From: Streptomyces sp. ISL-87
GTDB taxonomy: Bacteria; Actinomycetota; Actinomycetes; Streptomycetales; Streptomycetaceae
Assembly: GCF_018614095.1 (NCBI RefSeq)
Contig: NZ_JAGGOY010000112.1
Span: 2,123-66,122 of the forward strand
Direction: 5' to 3'
DNA length: 64,000 nucleotides
Of this stretch, positions 1 through 8,153 are shown piece by piece. Position 1 is the stretch's first letter, and the number at the start of each line of letters is the position of its first letter. The notes under the pieces are model-generated. The model was not told where the DNA came from and made no database searches. It was given only the letters and a program-made list of their open reading frames with translations. The position numbers and the translations under genes are program-made.

Positions 1-13
1 TCCGGCCACGGCA

Positions 14-547
14 CTAGCCGCCGTAGCGGCCCGTGCACAGGGCGACGATGGCCGGGTCGAGCGTGCCCCGGGCCGCCGTGCACAGGGGAGCCATGTCGAA
101 CGTACGCCGCGGCGCGGGCCGGGACTTCGGGGGTACGGGCTTGCGCTTGCGGGGCTTCGCGGCGGGGGCGGGCCGGGCCGGGCGAACCGCCTTGTGCGGC
201 TTGGGCCGGCCGACGGGTCCGACAGGTCCGGCGGGCGCGGCCCGCCGCGGCCGGTCAGCGGGATGCCGAGGAGCGGCAGGCTTCGCAGCAGCCTGCTCCG
301 GAGCGGCCGGCGGCAAGGATGACGGCGACGGCGGAAGCGGTGACGGCGGAAGCGGTGACAGTGGAAGCGGTGACGGTGACGACGGCAGTTCACCCAACGG
401 CCAGGCCACGACGGCTGGTTCAGGGGGCCGGGCCGTCCGGACGGCTGCCCGGCCCAGCCCCGGCGGTTCCGGCGGCCGCACGGTCACGCATCCGGCGGTC
501 GTCACCAGCACGGCAAGAGTCAGGGGCAAGGCCCGGCGTAGCTGCAT
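14..547 (-). CDS. Proline-rich putative lipoprotein, hypothetical
   Basis: A 177-residue protein of unknown function. The ATG at 547 is preceded by GGGTGGG and opens a short basic stretch (MQLRRA), a hydrophobic segment and a lipobox-like VTTAGC, so the protein is probably exported and lipid-anchored at Cys20. The middle is low complexity: Pro/Ser runs, then Ala/Pro/Lys/Arg. The last 30 residues form the only ordered-looking block, with two cysteines in PLCTAARG and IVALCTGRYGG, a tail I associate with small Streptomyces exported proteins. A longer in-frame start exists at 586 but would bury the signal peptide. No function can be assigned. Confidence 0.6.
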   Translation of the reverse strand: MQLRRALPLTLAVLVTTAGCVTVRPPEPPGLGRAAVRTARPPEPAVVAWPLGELPSSPSPLPLSPLPPSPLPPSPSSLPPAAPEQAAAKPAAPRHPADRPRRAAPAGPVGPVGRPKPHKAVRPARPAPAAKPRKRKPVPPKSRPAPRRTFDMAPLCTAARGTLDPAIVALCTGRYGG

Positions 548-920
548 CCGCCCACCCTGCCGCACCCAACGCCCCAAGGTGTACACGCTGTCACGCGGAC
601 GGGTGATTCCAACGCCCCTGCCACAAAGGGCTGTTCGCCCGGATCCGCCGCGCCACCCCCACGCCGGGCACCACCGGCACCCCCGCGAAGGGCGGGACCC
701 GGCACCGTCGCGGACATGCCAAGGGATCTGGTCGGACCGACGGGTTTCACGCCGTCAGTCCGCAGGGTGGACCGTAGCAAGGGCGGCATAACCAGGTAAT
801 AAGGATGCTTGGGAACGGTAAAGCGGGGCGGGATGGTCCCGGCAGCCGGACCGCCGTAACCCGGGGCCCGCCCGCGCTGTTGCACAGCGGGCTGGTCCAC
901 CCACGGTGAACGGAGTTCCA
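548..920. other. Divergent intergenic region
   Basis: This spacer lies between the divergent lipoprotein and NUDIX genes and should hold both promoters. It contains a GTGTACAC palindrome at 579-586, near the lipoprotein start, and a relatively AT-rich patch around 785-815 (AACCAGGTAATAAGGATG). I see no convincing gene, RNA or terminator. Confidence 0.4.
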
Positions 921-1994
921 ATGCCGCAGCTGACCGACGACGCCGCGACCGAAGACACCGCGACCGAAGACACCGCTCCAGGGGCGTCCGACGCCGGGCG
1001 CGACGCCCCCCAGCCGACCGGCACCTGGATGACGCCGGCCGAGTACGGCGCCTCGCGCGCCGCGCTCTGGACCGGAGCCGTCGTCCTCGTCACCGACACC
1101 GACGGCCGGGTCCTCGTCCAGAGCGTCGACTACCGCCCTGACCGGCTGCTGCCCGGCGGCGCCGTGGACGCGGGCGAGGCGCCGACCGCCGCTGCCGCCC
1201 GCGAGGTGCGTGAGGAGCTCGGCGTCGACGGCCGTTACCCGCGCGGCCTCGCCGTCGACTGGATCCCCGCCGAGACCCCCGGCATCCCGCCCGAGATGAG
1301 CTTCCCGGGCGAGATCCTGTACGTCTACGACGGCGGCACCTGGAGCCCGGACCGGATCGACGCCGTCCGCCTGCCCGCCCAGGAGATCACCGGCATCGAC
1401 TTCGCCGAACCCGCCGACCTGCCCGCCCTCATGGACGCGGGCGACGCCCGACGCGCCCTGTCCGCCCTGCGCGCCCGTATCAACGGCGCCGGCGCCGCCC
1501 TCCTGGAGGACGGCCGCCCCGTCCTCCCCAGCGCGCTCGACCGGCTGGGCGTCCTGCGCACCCGCCGCGTCCGGCAGCACGGTGTCTGGCATCACGGCCC
1601 CGTCCCCGCCCACCTGCCGGTACGGGAGCACTCGGCCTGGATGTTCGCCCCCGACGGCCGGGTCCTGCTCCTGATCGCCCGCGCCACCGGCGCCGTGCAC
1701 CTCCCGCACCCCACCGCCGAACCCGCCGCCGGCGCGGTGCCCCTCGGCTACCGGTCCGAGGACCAGGGCGTCCATGCCCGCGCCGCCGCTCGCCTCACCG
1801 CGGTGTCCCCGGCCGCGGACCCGGCGTACGCACGCCTTCTGGCCACGCCCGAGCAAGTACGGGAGCTCAGCGACTGGGGCCCGGCAGGCCTGCACGAACT
1901 CGCCGCGGTCCACGCGGCCCGCGCCCACCTCGCCCTCCCCACCCCGACCCGGACCCCGCTCACGGAGCTCCCGCAGGAGGGCATCAGCTGGTGA
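921..1994 (+). CDS. NUDIX hydrolase
   Basis: A 357-residue NUDIX-fold hydrolase. The Nudix box is complete at about residues 75-97: GGAVDAGEAP, then the REVREELG core, matching GX5EX7REUXEEXGU. The box glutamates normally bind Mg2+ for cleavage of a nucleoside diphosphate linked to another moiety; the substrate is unknown. ATG at 921 has a GGAG six bases upstream and is preferred to the GTG at 906. The N-terminus carries a duplicated ATEDT. The second half (from about residue 235, VREHSAWMFAPDGRVLLLIARATG) looks like a degenerate second NUDIX-like domain with no recognisable box. It stands alone, with the next gene following after about 50 bp. Confidence 0.85.
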   Translation: MPQLTDDAATEDTATEDTAPGASDAGRDAPQPTGTWMTPAEYGASRAALWTGAVVLVTDTDGRVLVQSVDYRPDRLLPGGAVDAGEAPTAAAAREVREELGVDGRYPRGLAVDWIPAETPGIPPEMSFPGEILYVYDGGTWSPDRIDAVRLPAQEITGIDFAEPADLPALMDAGDARRALSALRARINGAGAALLEDGRPVLPSALDRLGVLRTRRVRQHGVWHHGPVPAHLPVREHSAWMFAPDGRVLLLIARATGAVHLPHPTAEPAAGAVPLGYRSEDQGVHARAAARLTAVSPAADPAYARLLATPEQVRELSDWGPAGLHELAAVHAARAHLALPTPTRTPLTELPQEGISW

Positions 1995-2045
1995 GGAACC
2001 GGCCGGGCGCGGGCGCTGTCTGTGGCCCCGGCTAGCGTCACCGGC

Positions 2046-2672
2046 ATGGGATTCACCAGTACTTGGTCGATAAGCACCCACCACGACGCGGTCATCGCGG
2101 AACTCGCGCCCCGGCTCGGACCGGCCCTCCAAGCCGACCTGCCGGACCCGGCGGCCCGCCGCCGCTGGGCGGCCTGGGCGCGCGCCCCGCTGCCGGACTA
2201 CCGCACCTGGTACACCGACCCGGCGCGTACCGAGGCGATCCGGTCGTTCGAGGACCTGACCCGGCCCGGTGGCCACGTCGACGAACTCTGCGACGGAGTC
2301 ACCGACCGCGCCTTCCACATCTTCGACGACATCTGGGAGCGACAGCCGGACCCGGCGGGGATGTTCGTTTCCGTCCACCGGAAGGAGTACGCCGTCACCG
2401 CCCTCTTCCACGCCATAGGGCCGGACCGGGCCGCCCTGCTCCCCGGTTGGTGCGGCAACGTGCTCCTCACCGCCGCCGAGGTCCGCCGGGCGCTGCCGGA
2501 CGTGGAGCGGGCGCTGACCTTCTCTTCGGAGGAGCGGGCCCGCGTGGACGACCAGGACTGGCTGGACTACGGCGACCGTGAGGAGAGCGTCGTCGACGGC
2601 CCCCTGCGGGTCTGGCGGACCGCCGCCGCGGGAGGCCTCGGGCTGTGCGCGGTCGTGGCCCACCTCTCCTGA
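2046..2672 (+). CDS. Hypothetical protein
   Basis: A 208-residue soluble protein of unknown function beginning MGFTSTWSISTHHDAV. It has no signal peptide or membrane segment, is acidic and is rich in Trp and Asp. The C-terminal part (VRRALPDVERALTFSSEER) suggests a helical region. The ATG at 2046 fits the conserved-looking N-terminus better than the GTG at 2022, which would add only PASVTG-type residues. A long open frame lies opposite (747-2663), but codon bias supports the plus strand. Confidence 0.6.
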   Translation: MGFTSTWSISTHHDAVIAELAPRLGPALQADLPDPAARRRWAAWARAPLPDYRTWYTDPARTEAIRSFEDLTRPGGHVDELCDGVTDRAFHIFDDIWERQPDPAGMFVSVHRKEYAVTALFHAIGPDRAALLPGWCGNVLLTAAEVRRALPDVERALTFSSEERARVDDQDWLDYGDREESVVDGPLRVWRTAAAGGLGLCAVVAHLS

Positions 2673-2767
2673 CGGCCGCCACGGCAGCCGCGGCCCACCG
2701 GCACCGGCCGGGGAAAACCCCAGCCCAAATACCCGGTCCGGGGTCCGCGGTCCCGCAGCATGGGCCC

Positions 2768-3298
2768 ATGAGCGACAGTGCGATCACCTACACCCTCTAC
2801 ATCCAGGCCGACCCCTACCGGGTCTGGCAGGCCCTCACCGAGCCCGCCTTCACCCGCAGGTACTGGGGCCTGAGCTTCGAGACGGACTGGGCGGTGGGCT
2901 CGCCCATGGCCTGGGTGGAGCGCGGGGCCCGCACCAGCGATCCGGCGCAGGTGGTCCTCGACTGCATCCCGAACCGCCGCCTCTCCTACACCTGGCACAC
3001 CTTCACCCCGCAGTGGGCGGCCTCCGTCGGGGTCGGCGAGGAGCTGCGGGCCGAGCTGGAGAAGGAGCCGCGCACGAAGGTGACGTACGAGATCGAGCCG
3101 ATCGGCGACACGCTCACGCGACTGACGATCCTCCACGAGGACTTCGTACCGGGCGGCACCCTGATCGGCATGTGCGGACGGGCCTGGCCGATGCTCGCCT
3201 CCAGCCTGAAGACCCTGCTGGAAACCGGCGCCCCGCTGCCCGATGCGGAACGCGAGAGGGAGCAGGGCCCCGGGGGTTACGAGGCGAACGAGAGCTGA
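2768..3298 (+). CDS. SRPBCC/AHSA1-like domain protein
   Basis: A 176-residue protein of the START/SRPBCC helix-grip superfamily, close to the AHSA1/polyketide-cyclase-like group. The pattern is typical: an N-terminal strand (ITYTLYIQADPYRVWQAL), then TEPAFTRRYWG, a central strand (TKVTYEIEPIGDTLTRLTI) and a long C-terminal helix (WPMLASSLKTLLETG). Such proteins bind small hydrophobic ligands; the ligand cannot be inferred here. ATG 2768 begins the conserved fold, and the upstream open frame is low-complexity leader. It is monocistronic as far as can be seen. Confidence 0.8.
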   Translation: MSDSAITYTLYIQADPYRVWQALTEPAFTRRYWGLSFETDWAVGSPMAWVERGARTSDPAQVVLDCIPNRRLSYTWHTFTPQWAASVGVGEELRAELEKEPRTKVTYEIEPIGDTLTRLTILHEDFVPGGTLIGMCGRAWPMLASSLKTLLETGAPLPDAEREREQGPGGYEANES

Positions 3299-3452
3299 CC
3301 GCCGGCCGCGCGGTGCGGCGGGCCCGCTGTCGGTCCCGGCGGCCACGGCCCCTGCCCGCTGACGGCACCCTGGGCACCGGCCGTTCGAACGGGTCGTGTG
3401 GAATGGGAGGCATGGGGAGTTGTGAGAACCAGATAACCACAGGGGCGGGCCC

Positions 3453-3926
3453 GTGAACCCGGTCGAGGGGACGAGTGGGCCCGACCACTGGCGCTACGCC
3501 CGGCACCTCGATCGCCTGGCCGCCGCATCCGGTGAGGCCGAGGAGGCCCGGGCGGTGGCCGCGGTGCTGTGCGACCCCGACACGGTGATGGCCGAGAGCG
3601 CCGTGGTCACCCACCTGGACCGCCGGGCCGCGCAGCTGCTGGCCGACGAGCGGTTCCCCGGCTGGGCCCGGGCCATGGCCGCCGTGCTCGACGACCGGGC
3701 CTTCCCGGTGCGGCGGCTGCGCGAGTGGACCCTGCTCAAGTCCATCACACGCGGCGAACCGTGGTCGGCGCGAGAGCTCACCGACGCCTCCGACTGGTGC
3801 CAGCGCACCGCGGTCCAGTCGTCGCGGACTTCGCACGAGGCCCTCAGCCTGCTCGCCGCGTCCGCCCGCACCCGCCGCGCCCGCAACGCCGCCGCACAGC
3901 GGCTGCTCAGGCGCTCCATGGTCTGA
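3453..3926 (+). CDS. Hypothetical helical protein
   Basis: A 157-residue all-helical protein of unknown function starting at a GTG (MNPVEGTSGPDHWRYARHL). It is rich in Ala, Arg and Leu with regular heptad-like spacing (EARAVAAVLCDP, DRRAAQLLADERFPGWARAMAAVL), which suggests a small HEAT-like helical repeat. There is no signal peptide, membrane helix or catalytic motif. The GTG follows an imperfect GGGGCGGGCCC spacer rather than a good ribosome site, so the start is uncertain. Confidence 0.55.
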   Translation: MNPVEGTSGPDHWRYARHLDRLAAASGEAEEARAVAAVLCDPDTVMAESAVVTHLDRRAAQLLADERFPGWARAMAAVLDDRAFPVRRLREWTLLKSITRGEPWSARELTDASDWCQRTAVQSSRTSHEALSLLAASARTRRARNAAAQRLLRRSMV

Positions 3927-3961
3927 GGACGAGGCGGGACGCGAACCTCCGGCCGACGCCC

Positions 3962-3997
3962 GATGCCCGGGCCGATGCCCGGGCCGATGCCCGGGTC
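3962..3997. repeat. 12-bp tandem repeat, three copies
   Basis: GATGCCCGGGCC is repeated three times head to tail; the last copy ends GGGTC. It lies just after the stop of the preceding gene, in the 309-bp spacer before the methyltransferase. Each unit contains the palindrome GCCCGGGC, so the array could fold into small hairpins. The rest of that spacer (to 4235) shows no gene. Confidence 0.7.
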
Positions 3998-4235
3998 GGC
4001 CAACTGCGCATCGCGGCCTGCGAGTCGGCCCTCCTCACGGCCCGCGTCCCGCCCTCTTCCTGTCGCCGGGAGAACGCCCAAGCTGCGAAAAGGTGTCCCG
4101 CAGGATAACGGTGAGTGTGATTCCGCCGGGGCTACCGACGAACGTCGTCACGCGCCCATTCGGGGGTTTATGGTCTGCGTACCTGGCCGGTGATCCGTGT
4201 TGATCCAATGCCACTCCGCTCGAGGAGGACTCTCC

Positions 4236-5219
4236 GTGTCGCAGGCTTCACCCGTGTCCGTCCCCACTCCCGCCCCGCCGGTTCCCACGGCGTTCGGCGA
4301 GGTCAAGGGCTGGTTCTCGGCGTATGACCAGGCGCTCTTCGAATGGTTTCTGACCCGCCAGAACCGTGACGCTGACCAGCGGGGCGACCTGCTGGAGCTC
4401 GGCGCGTACATGGGGAAGAGCGCGATCTTCCTCGGCCAGTACCTCAGGGACGGCGAGGAGTTCACGGTCTGTGACCTCTTCGACTCCGCCGCGCCCGACG
4501 ACGCCAACCTCGCCGAGATGCAGGGCTCGTACTCCACGCTCACCCGGCGTGCCTTCGAGGCGAACTACCAGGCCTTCCACGAGGCGCTGCCGACGGTCAT
4601 CCAGGCCCCGACCTCCGTAGTGGCCGACAAGGTGCGCGCGGCGAGCTGCCGGTTCGTGCACGTCGACGCCTCCCACCTCTACGAGCACGTCGCCGAGGAC
4701 GTCAAGACCTCGCGGCTCGTCGCGGCCCCCGGCGCCGTCGTGGTCTTCGACGACTACCGCGCCTGGCACTGCCCCGGCGTCGCCGCCGCCGTCTGGGGCG
4801 CCGTGGCCTCGGGTGACCTGCACGTCATCTGCATCTCGCAGATGAAGCTCTACGCGACCTGGGACGACCCGGAGCCCCTCCAGTCGGAGCTGCGCACCTG
4901 GCTGGAGAGTCGCGAGGGAGTGTGGCACGGCGTGGAGACGGTGGCAGGCCGCCCGCTGGTCCGCATCGGCGACAAGGGCTTCGCCGCGCCCGAGCCGCCG
5001 AAGCCGCTGCACCCCGCCGCCCCCGCACCCGCCGCGGCGGTCCCTGCCCCCGCCACCGCCACCGCCCCGGCTCCGGCCTCGGCCCCGGCCACTGCCTCGG
5101 CGCGAGTCTCGCCGCCGCCCGCGCGCAAGCCCACGGCCGGCTGGCGCGCACTGGCCAAGGACCTGCTCCCGCCGCTCCTCACCCGCGCGATCGTGGCCCG
5201 GCGCAAGCGCCGCCGCTGA
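4236..5219 (+). CDS. Class I SAM-dependent methyltransferase
   Basis: A 327-residue protein with a class I (Methyltransf_24-like) fold. Motif I is LLELGAYMGKSAIFLGQYL near residue 50, followed by an acidic strand-2 end (FTVCDLFDS). CRFVHVDASHLYEHVAEDV and GAVVVFDDYRAWHCPGV match the post-strand-4 DxxH and metal-binding DD patterns of small-molecule O-methyltransferases. A long Ala/Pro linker (about residues 255-290) leads to a basic tail (TRAIVARRKRRR). The GTG at 4236 has AGGAGG at 4223-4228 and is better than the upstream GTG at 4197. A strong terminator follows. The acceptor substrate is unknown. Confidence 0.8.
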   Translation: MSQASPVSVPTPAPPVPTAFGEVKGWFSAYDQALFEWFLTRQNRDADQRGDLLELGAYMGKSAIFLGQYLRDGEEFTVCDLFDSAAPDDANLAEMQGSYSTLTRRAFEANYQAFHEALPTVIQAPTSVVADKVRAASCRFVHVDASHLYEHVAEDVKTSRLVAAPGAVVVFDDYRAWHCPGVAAAVWGAVASGDLHVICISQMKLYATWDDPEPLQSELRTWLESREGVWHGVETVAGRPLVRIGDKGFAAPEPPKPLHPAAPAPAAAVPAPATATAPAPASAPATASARVSPPPARKPTAGWRALAKDLLPPLLTRAIVARRKRRR

Positions 5220-5238
5220 GCCGGGAGGAACAACGCAC

Positions 5239-5274
5239 ACGGCGCCGGCCCCCACTCCCGGGGGCCGGCGCCGT
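5239..5274. terminator. Bidirectional terminator hairpin
   Basis: A perfect 15-bp inverted repeat: 5239-5253 pairs with 5260-5274 around the loop ACTCCC. It lies between the converging methyltransferase and DEAD-box helicase genes and can serve both strands. There is no clear U-tract, as is common in Streptomyces. Confidence 0.9.
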
Positions 5275-5281
5275 CGTGTCG

Positions 5282-6781
5282 TTACAGGCCCTTGCGGACC
5301 CGGGCCGCGCGGCGGGCCTCGGCGGCCTGCCGGGCCTCGATGGTCTTACGGGACTCCTTGCCCTTGCCCGGCCGCCCAGGGCGGGTGCCGATCCCGCGGA
5401 AGCCGAGGTCCGACCCGGAGGGCCTGCCCTTGGCGTCGGTCGGCGCGGCGCCGGCCAGCGGCACCCCGGACGGGGCCTTCGCGCCGGTGATCCGGCTCAG
5501 CGCCGCCTCGCCGGAGCGGACCTGCGTGATGGTCGGCCGGATCCGGGCGTCGGACATCAGGCGCACGATGTCGCGGCGCTGGTTCGGGGTGACCAGCGTG
5601 ACGACCTTGCCGGACTCGCCGGCCCGGGCGGTGCGCCCGCCCCGGTGCAGGTAGTCCTTGCTGTCGGCCGGCGGGTCCACGTTGACGACGAGGTCGAGGT
5701 CGTCGATGTGGATGCCGCGCGCGGCGACGTTCGTTGCGACCAGGACCGTGATCAGGCCGCCTTTGAACTGCCCGAGGGTGCGGGTGCGCTGCGGCTGCGA
5801 CTTGCCGCTGTGCAGCCCCTCTGCCCGTACGCCCATGGCCCGCAGGTGCTTCACGAACTGGTCGACGCCGTGCTTGGTGTCCAGGAACATCAGCACCCGG
5901 CCCTCGCGGGCCGCGATCTCCGTCGCCGCCGAGTACTTGTCGGCCGCGTGGATGTGCAGCACGTGGTGGTCCATCGTGGACACCGTGGCCGACTGCGGGT
6001 CCACCGAGTGGGAGACCGGGTCCTTCAGGTACCGGCGCACCAGCTGGTCCACGTTGCGGTCCAGGGTGGCCGAGAACAGCATCCGCTGCCCGGCGTGGTG
6101 CACCTGGTCCAGGATCTCCGTGACCTGCGGCATGAACCCCAGGTCGCACATCTGGTCGGCCTCGTCGAGCACCGTGATCTTCACGCGCTCCAGGTGTACG
6201 TCGCGCCGCCCGACCAGGTCGCTGAGCCGCCCGGGCGTGGCCACCACGACCTCGACGCCGGTGCGCAGCGCGCCCGTCTGCTTGCCGATCGACAGCCCGC
6301 CGACAACCGTGGCCATCCGCAGCTTCACGGCCTGCGCGTACGGGGTCAGCGCCTCGGTCACCTGCTGCGCCAGCTCGCGCGTCGGTACGAGGATCAGCGC
6401 GAGCGGCCGCTTCGGGTCCGCCTGCTGCCCCGCGGTACGCGCCAGCAGGGCCAGACCGAAGGCGAGGGTCTTGCCGGAGCCGGTCCGGCCGCGGCCGAGG
6501 ATGTCCCGGCCGGCCAGAGAGTTCGGCAGGGTGGCCGCCTGGATCGGGAAGGGCTCCCGCACCTCCTGGTCGGCCAGTGTCTTCACCAGCTCAAGGGGCA
6601 GGTCGAGCTCGGCGAACGACCCCACGGGGGGCAGCGCCGGGGTGACGGTCGCGGGCATCGCGAACTCACCCTGCGGCCCCAGGGTCCGGGGCGCCTTGCC
6701 GGAGCCCTTGGCGCCCGGCTTGCTGCCTGCCTTCGCTCCGGCCTTGATGCCGAAACGCCCATGAGCTGACGGGTTCTTCAT
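5282..6781 (-). CDS. DEAD-box ATP-dependent RNA helicase
   Basis: A 499-residue RhlE-type DEAD-box helicase with the full motif set: Q motif (FPIQAATLPNS), I (GRTGSGKT), Ia (PTRELAQQ), Ib (TPGRL), II (VLDEADQM), III (SAT in LFSATLD), IV (LMFLDTKHG), V (VLVATNVAARGIHIDD) and VI (LHRGGRTARAG). It unwinds RNA duplexes in ribosome assembly, mRNA turnover or cold adaptation. The N-terminus is Lys/Gly-rich (KAGAKAGSKPGAKGSGK) and the C-terminal tail is basic, both likely RNA contacts. ATG 6781 is preceded by GGAAGG and chosen over an upstream start lacking a ribosome site. The leader carries a large hairpin (6841-6880). Confidence 0.95.
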   Translation of the reverse strand: MKNPSAHGRFGIKAGAKAGSKPGAKGSGKAPRTLGPQGEFAMPATVTPALPPVGSFAELDLPLELVKTLADQEVREPFPIQAATLPNSLAGRDILGRGRTGSGKTLAFGLALLARTAGQQADPKRPLALILVPTRELAQQVTEALTPYAQAVKLRMATVVGGLSIGKQTGALRTGVEVVVATPGRLSDLVGRRDVHLERVKITVLDEADQMCDLGFMPQVTEILDQVHHAGQRMLFSATLDRNVDQLVRRYLKDPVSHSVDPQSATVSTMDHHVLHIHAADKYSAATEIAAREGRVLMFLDTKHGVDQFVKHLRAMGVRAEGLHSGKSQPQRTRTLGQFKGGLITVLVATNVAARGIHIDDLDLVVNVDPPADSKDYLHRGGRTARAGESGKVVTLVTPNQRRDIVRLMSDARIRPTITQVRSGEAALSRITGAKAPSGVPLAGAAPTDAKGRPSGSDLGFRGIGTRPGRPGKGKESRKTIEARQAAEARRAARVRKGL

Positions 6782-6840
6782 GCAGAACCTTCCGTGAGGA
6801 GAGCAAGTGCGGAGTGCGAGTGCGGGAAGGTGAACGGCAA

Positions 6841-6880
6841 CGAGCCGGGGTCCGTACCCCTCGGTACGGGCCCCGGCTCG
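6841..6880 (-). promoter_or_regulatory. Long 5'-leader hairpin of the helicase gene
   Basis: An 18-bp stem with a 4-nt loop (6841-6858 with 6863-6880, one G-T pair) sits about 60 nt upstream of the helicase ATG, inside its leader. It has terminator strength but lies before the gene, so attenuation or a cold-responsive leader structure is possible. It could instead simply end antisense transcription. Confidence 0.6.
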
Positions 6881-6959
6881 TCGTGCTGTCCGGTGGCGCG
6901 TCCGCACCGGCGAAAGCGCCCCGCGCTTCAAGTTTCCAGCCCATTTTACCAGTCGGAGA

Positions 6960-7454
6960 CTAGGGCGCGGCGAGCCCCAGCTCTCCGGCGCGCACCTGGG
7001 CGAGATGGGCGCGCATCTCGACCGTCGCGCGCCCGAACCAGTCGGCGATGACGGCGATCTCGTCGGGGGAGTACTCGGCGAACACGGCGCCGAGCCGTGC
7101 GTAGAAGGGCTCGTACACGGCGATGATGTGCGCGGCGGCCGTCGGATCGGCCACCACCCTGACCCGGCGCCGGTCGGACGGGTCCGGCTGCCGGTGCGCG
7201 TAACCGGCGCGTTCCAGGCGGTTCAGGACTCCGGTGACGGCCCCGGTGGTGAGGTTGGTCAGGCCGGCGAGGTCGCCGGCGGCGAGCGGGGTGTCCCCGG
7301 CGCCCAGGATGTGGCCGAGACAGGTCAGATCCGTGACGTTCAGCCCGAGCAGTTGCGCCACCTCCTGCTGGCCGAAGAGGCCGAGGGCCACGTACCGGTC
7401 CATGCGCGAGATCGTCTCCTCGACCGTGGCCGCGGGGCGGGGCTGGCCCTGCAC
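6960..7454 (-). CDS. MarR-family transcriptional regulator
   Basis: A 164-residue winged-helix regulator. The core has LGLNVTDLTCLGHILGAGDTPLAAGDLAGLT, then the recognition helix NLTTGAVTGVLNRLERAGY and the wing RQPDPSDRRRVRVV, all typical of MarR. The start is the GTG at 7454, preceded by AAGGAG with seven-base spacing; the ATG at 7472 has no ribosome site. An operator-like array of CTTAG half-sites overlaps this ribosome site, which suggests autorepression. The likely partner gene upstream is now a pseudogene, so the regulator may be orphaned. The ligand is unknown. Confidence 0.88.
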   Translation of the reverse strand: MQGQPRPAATVEETISRMDRYVALGLFGQQEVAQLLGLNVTDLTCLGHILGAGDTPLAAGDLAGLTNLTTGAVTGVLNRLERAGYAHRQPDPSDRRRVRVVADPTAAAHIIAVYEPFYARLGAVFAEYSPDEIAVIADWFGRATVEMRAHLAQVRAGELGLAAP

Positions 7455-7464
7455 GCAGATACTC

Positions 7465-7485
7465 CTTAGCATCTAAGTAACTTAG
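7465..7485. promoter_or_regulatory. Putative MarR operator
   Basis: Three alternating half-sites, CTTAG-cat-CTAAG-taa-CTTAG, form overlapping palindromes immediately upstream of and overlapping the ribosome binding site of the MarR gene. The patch is AT-rich against the surrounding GC-rich DNA. MarR proteins usually bind such sites and repress their own gene; binding here is inferred. Confidence 0.65.
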
Positions 7486-7546
7486 CTCGTGAGATAAAAC
7501 TTTCCTTGCTCCGAGCCTACTGCTGCCTTCCCCCACCGGGAGAATC

Positions 7547-7606
7547 ATGAGCGCGCACGGCGACGTCGACCTCGGCCACACGGTGGCCGGCTGGACCGGA
7601 ACCACA
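7547..7606 (+). pseudogene. Truncated start of a small membrane-protein gene
   Basis: An ATG with GGGAGA upstream encodes about 19 residues, MSAHGDVDLGHTVAGWTGT, then runs into DNA that is the antisense of the oxygenase pseudogene. The opening resembles small actinobacterial membrane proteins that begin with a His/Gly-rich stretch and a GHTxAxWTG motif just before the first helix; that match is from memory. No membrane helix follows, so the gene seems cut off by a deletion. Confidence 0.4.
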
Positions 7607-7984
7607 GCAGCGCATGAACATCCGGGTGAAGTGCTCCCCGTAGTGGATGACCGAATCGTCGTCGGGGAGGGGCCGCAGCGGACGGATCCGGGCGCCGAAG
7701 CGCGGCTCGTGGAAGTAGGCCAGCGTGCAGCCCGCCCACCTCGTCCTGCGCGGCGATCACCAGTAGCCCGTAGTCCGTATGCGCACCGATCCCGCGTTCC
7801 GTCGTCCGCGAGCCGGCCGGGAAGCGCAGGACCCGCATGTGGTGCCAGCCCTCGCGGGTCGGCCCCGCGGTAGGAGTCGTCGGGCCAGGGCACCGGGCCG
7901 TGGCACGGCAGACCGAGCCCGCCCGGCAGATTGGGGGTGATCGTCCACCCGGTCCGGTACCTGGAACGTCGTGAACCCGCTCAT
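7600..7984 (-). pseudogene. Decayed 2OG-Fe(II) (isopenicillin N synthase-like) oxygenase
   Basis: Pieces of one isopenicillin N synthase-family dioxygenase lie in order but in different frames: MSGFTTFQVPDRVDDHP at the start (ATG 7984), GLPCHGPVPWPDDSYR, WHHMRVLRFPAG, then the iron-binding block GIGAHTDYGLLVIAAQDEV, and finally YFHEPRFGARIRPL with HYGEHFTRMFMRC. Intact relatives are over 300 residues; here only about 125 codons remain. The stretch between the HxD motif and YFHEP is missing, and there are frameshifts on both sides of WHHMRV. The gene is therefore dead. It lies divergent from neither neighbour in a useful way and ends where the truncated small gene begins. Confidence 0.75.
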
Positions 7985-8106
7985 TTCCGTCCCCCTCTCG
8001 AAGGCGCTGCTCCCTCTTTTCACGGACAGGACGGCCATAAGTTCGAAGGACCCCGGATGGCCGCGCTTGGCGTGTGGTGCGGGTGGTCGTTGGGCACTAT
8101 CGGAAC

Positions 8107-8122
8107 GGCCGCGTGTGCGGCC
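8107..8122 (+). promoter_or_regulatory. Small hairpin upstream of the cold-shock gene
   Basis: GGCCGC-GTGT-GCGGCC forms a perfect 6-bp stem with a 4-nt loop about 30 nt before the cold-shock ATG. It would lie in the mRNA leader if transcription starts upstream of it. A role in temperature-dependent translation is only a possibility. Confidence 0.4.
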
Positions 8123-8153
8123 CGCAGTGGAACGTTGAGAAGGATCAGTACTG

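Noticed and set aside
747..2663. 638-codon open frame on the minus strand opposite the NUDIX and hypothetical genes
   Set aside because: It is a shadow frame: long antisense frames are common in DNA of this GC content, the product is low-complexity Gly/Arg/Val, and the plus-strand genes have recognisable motifs and correct codon bias.
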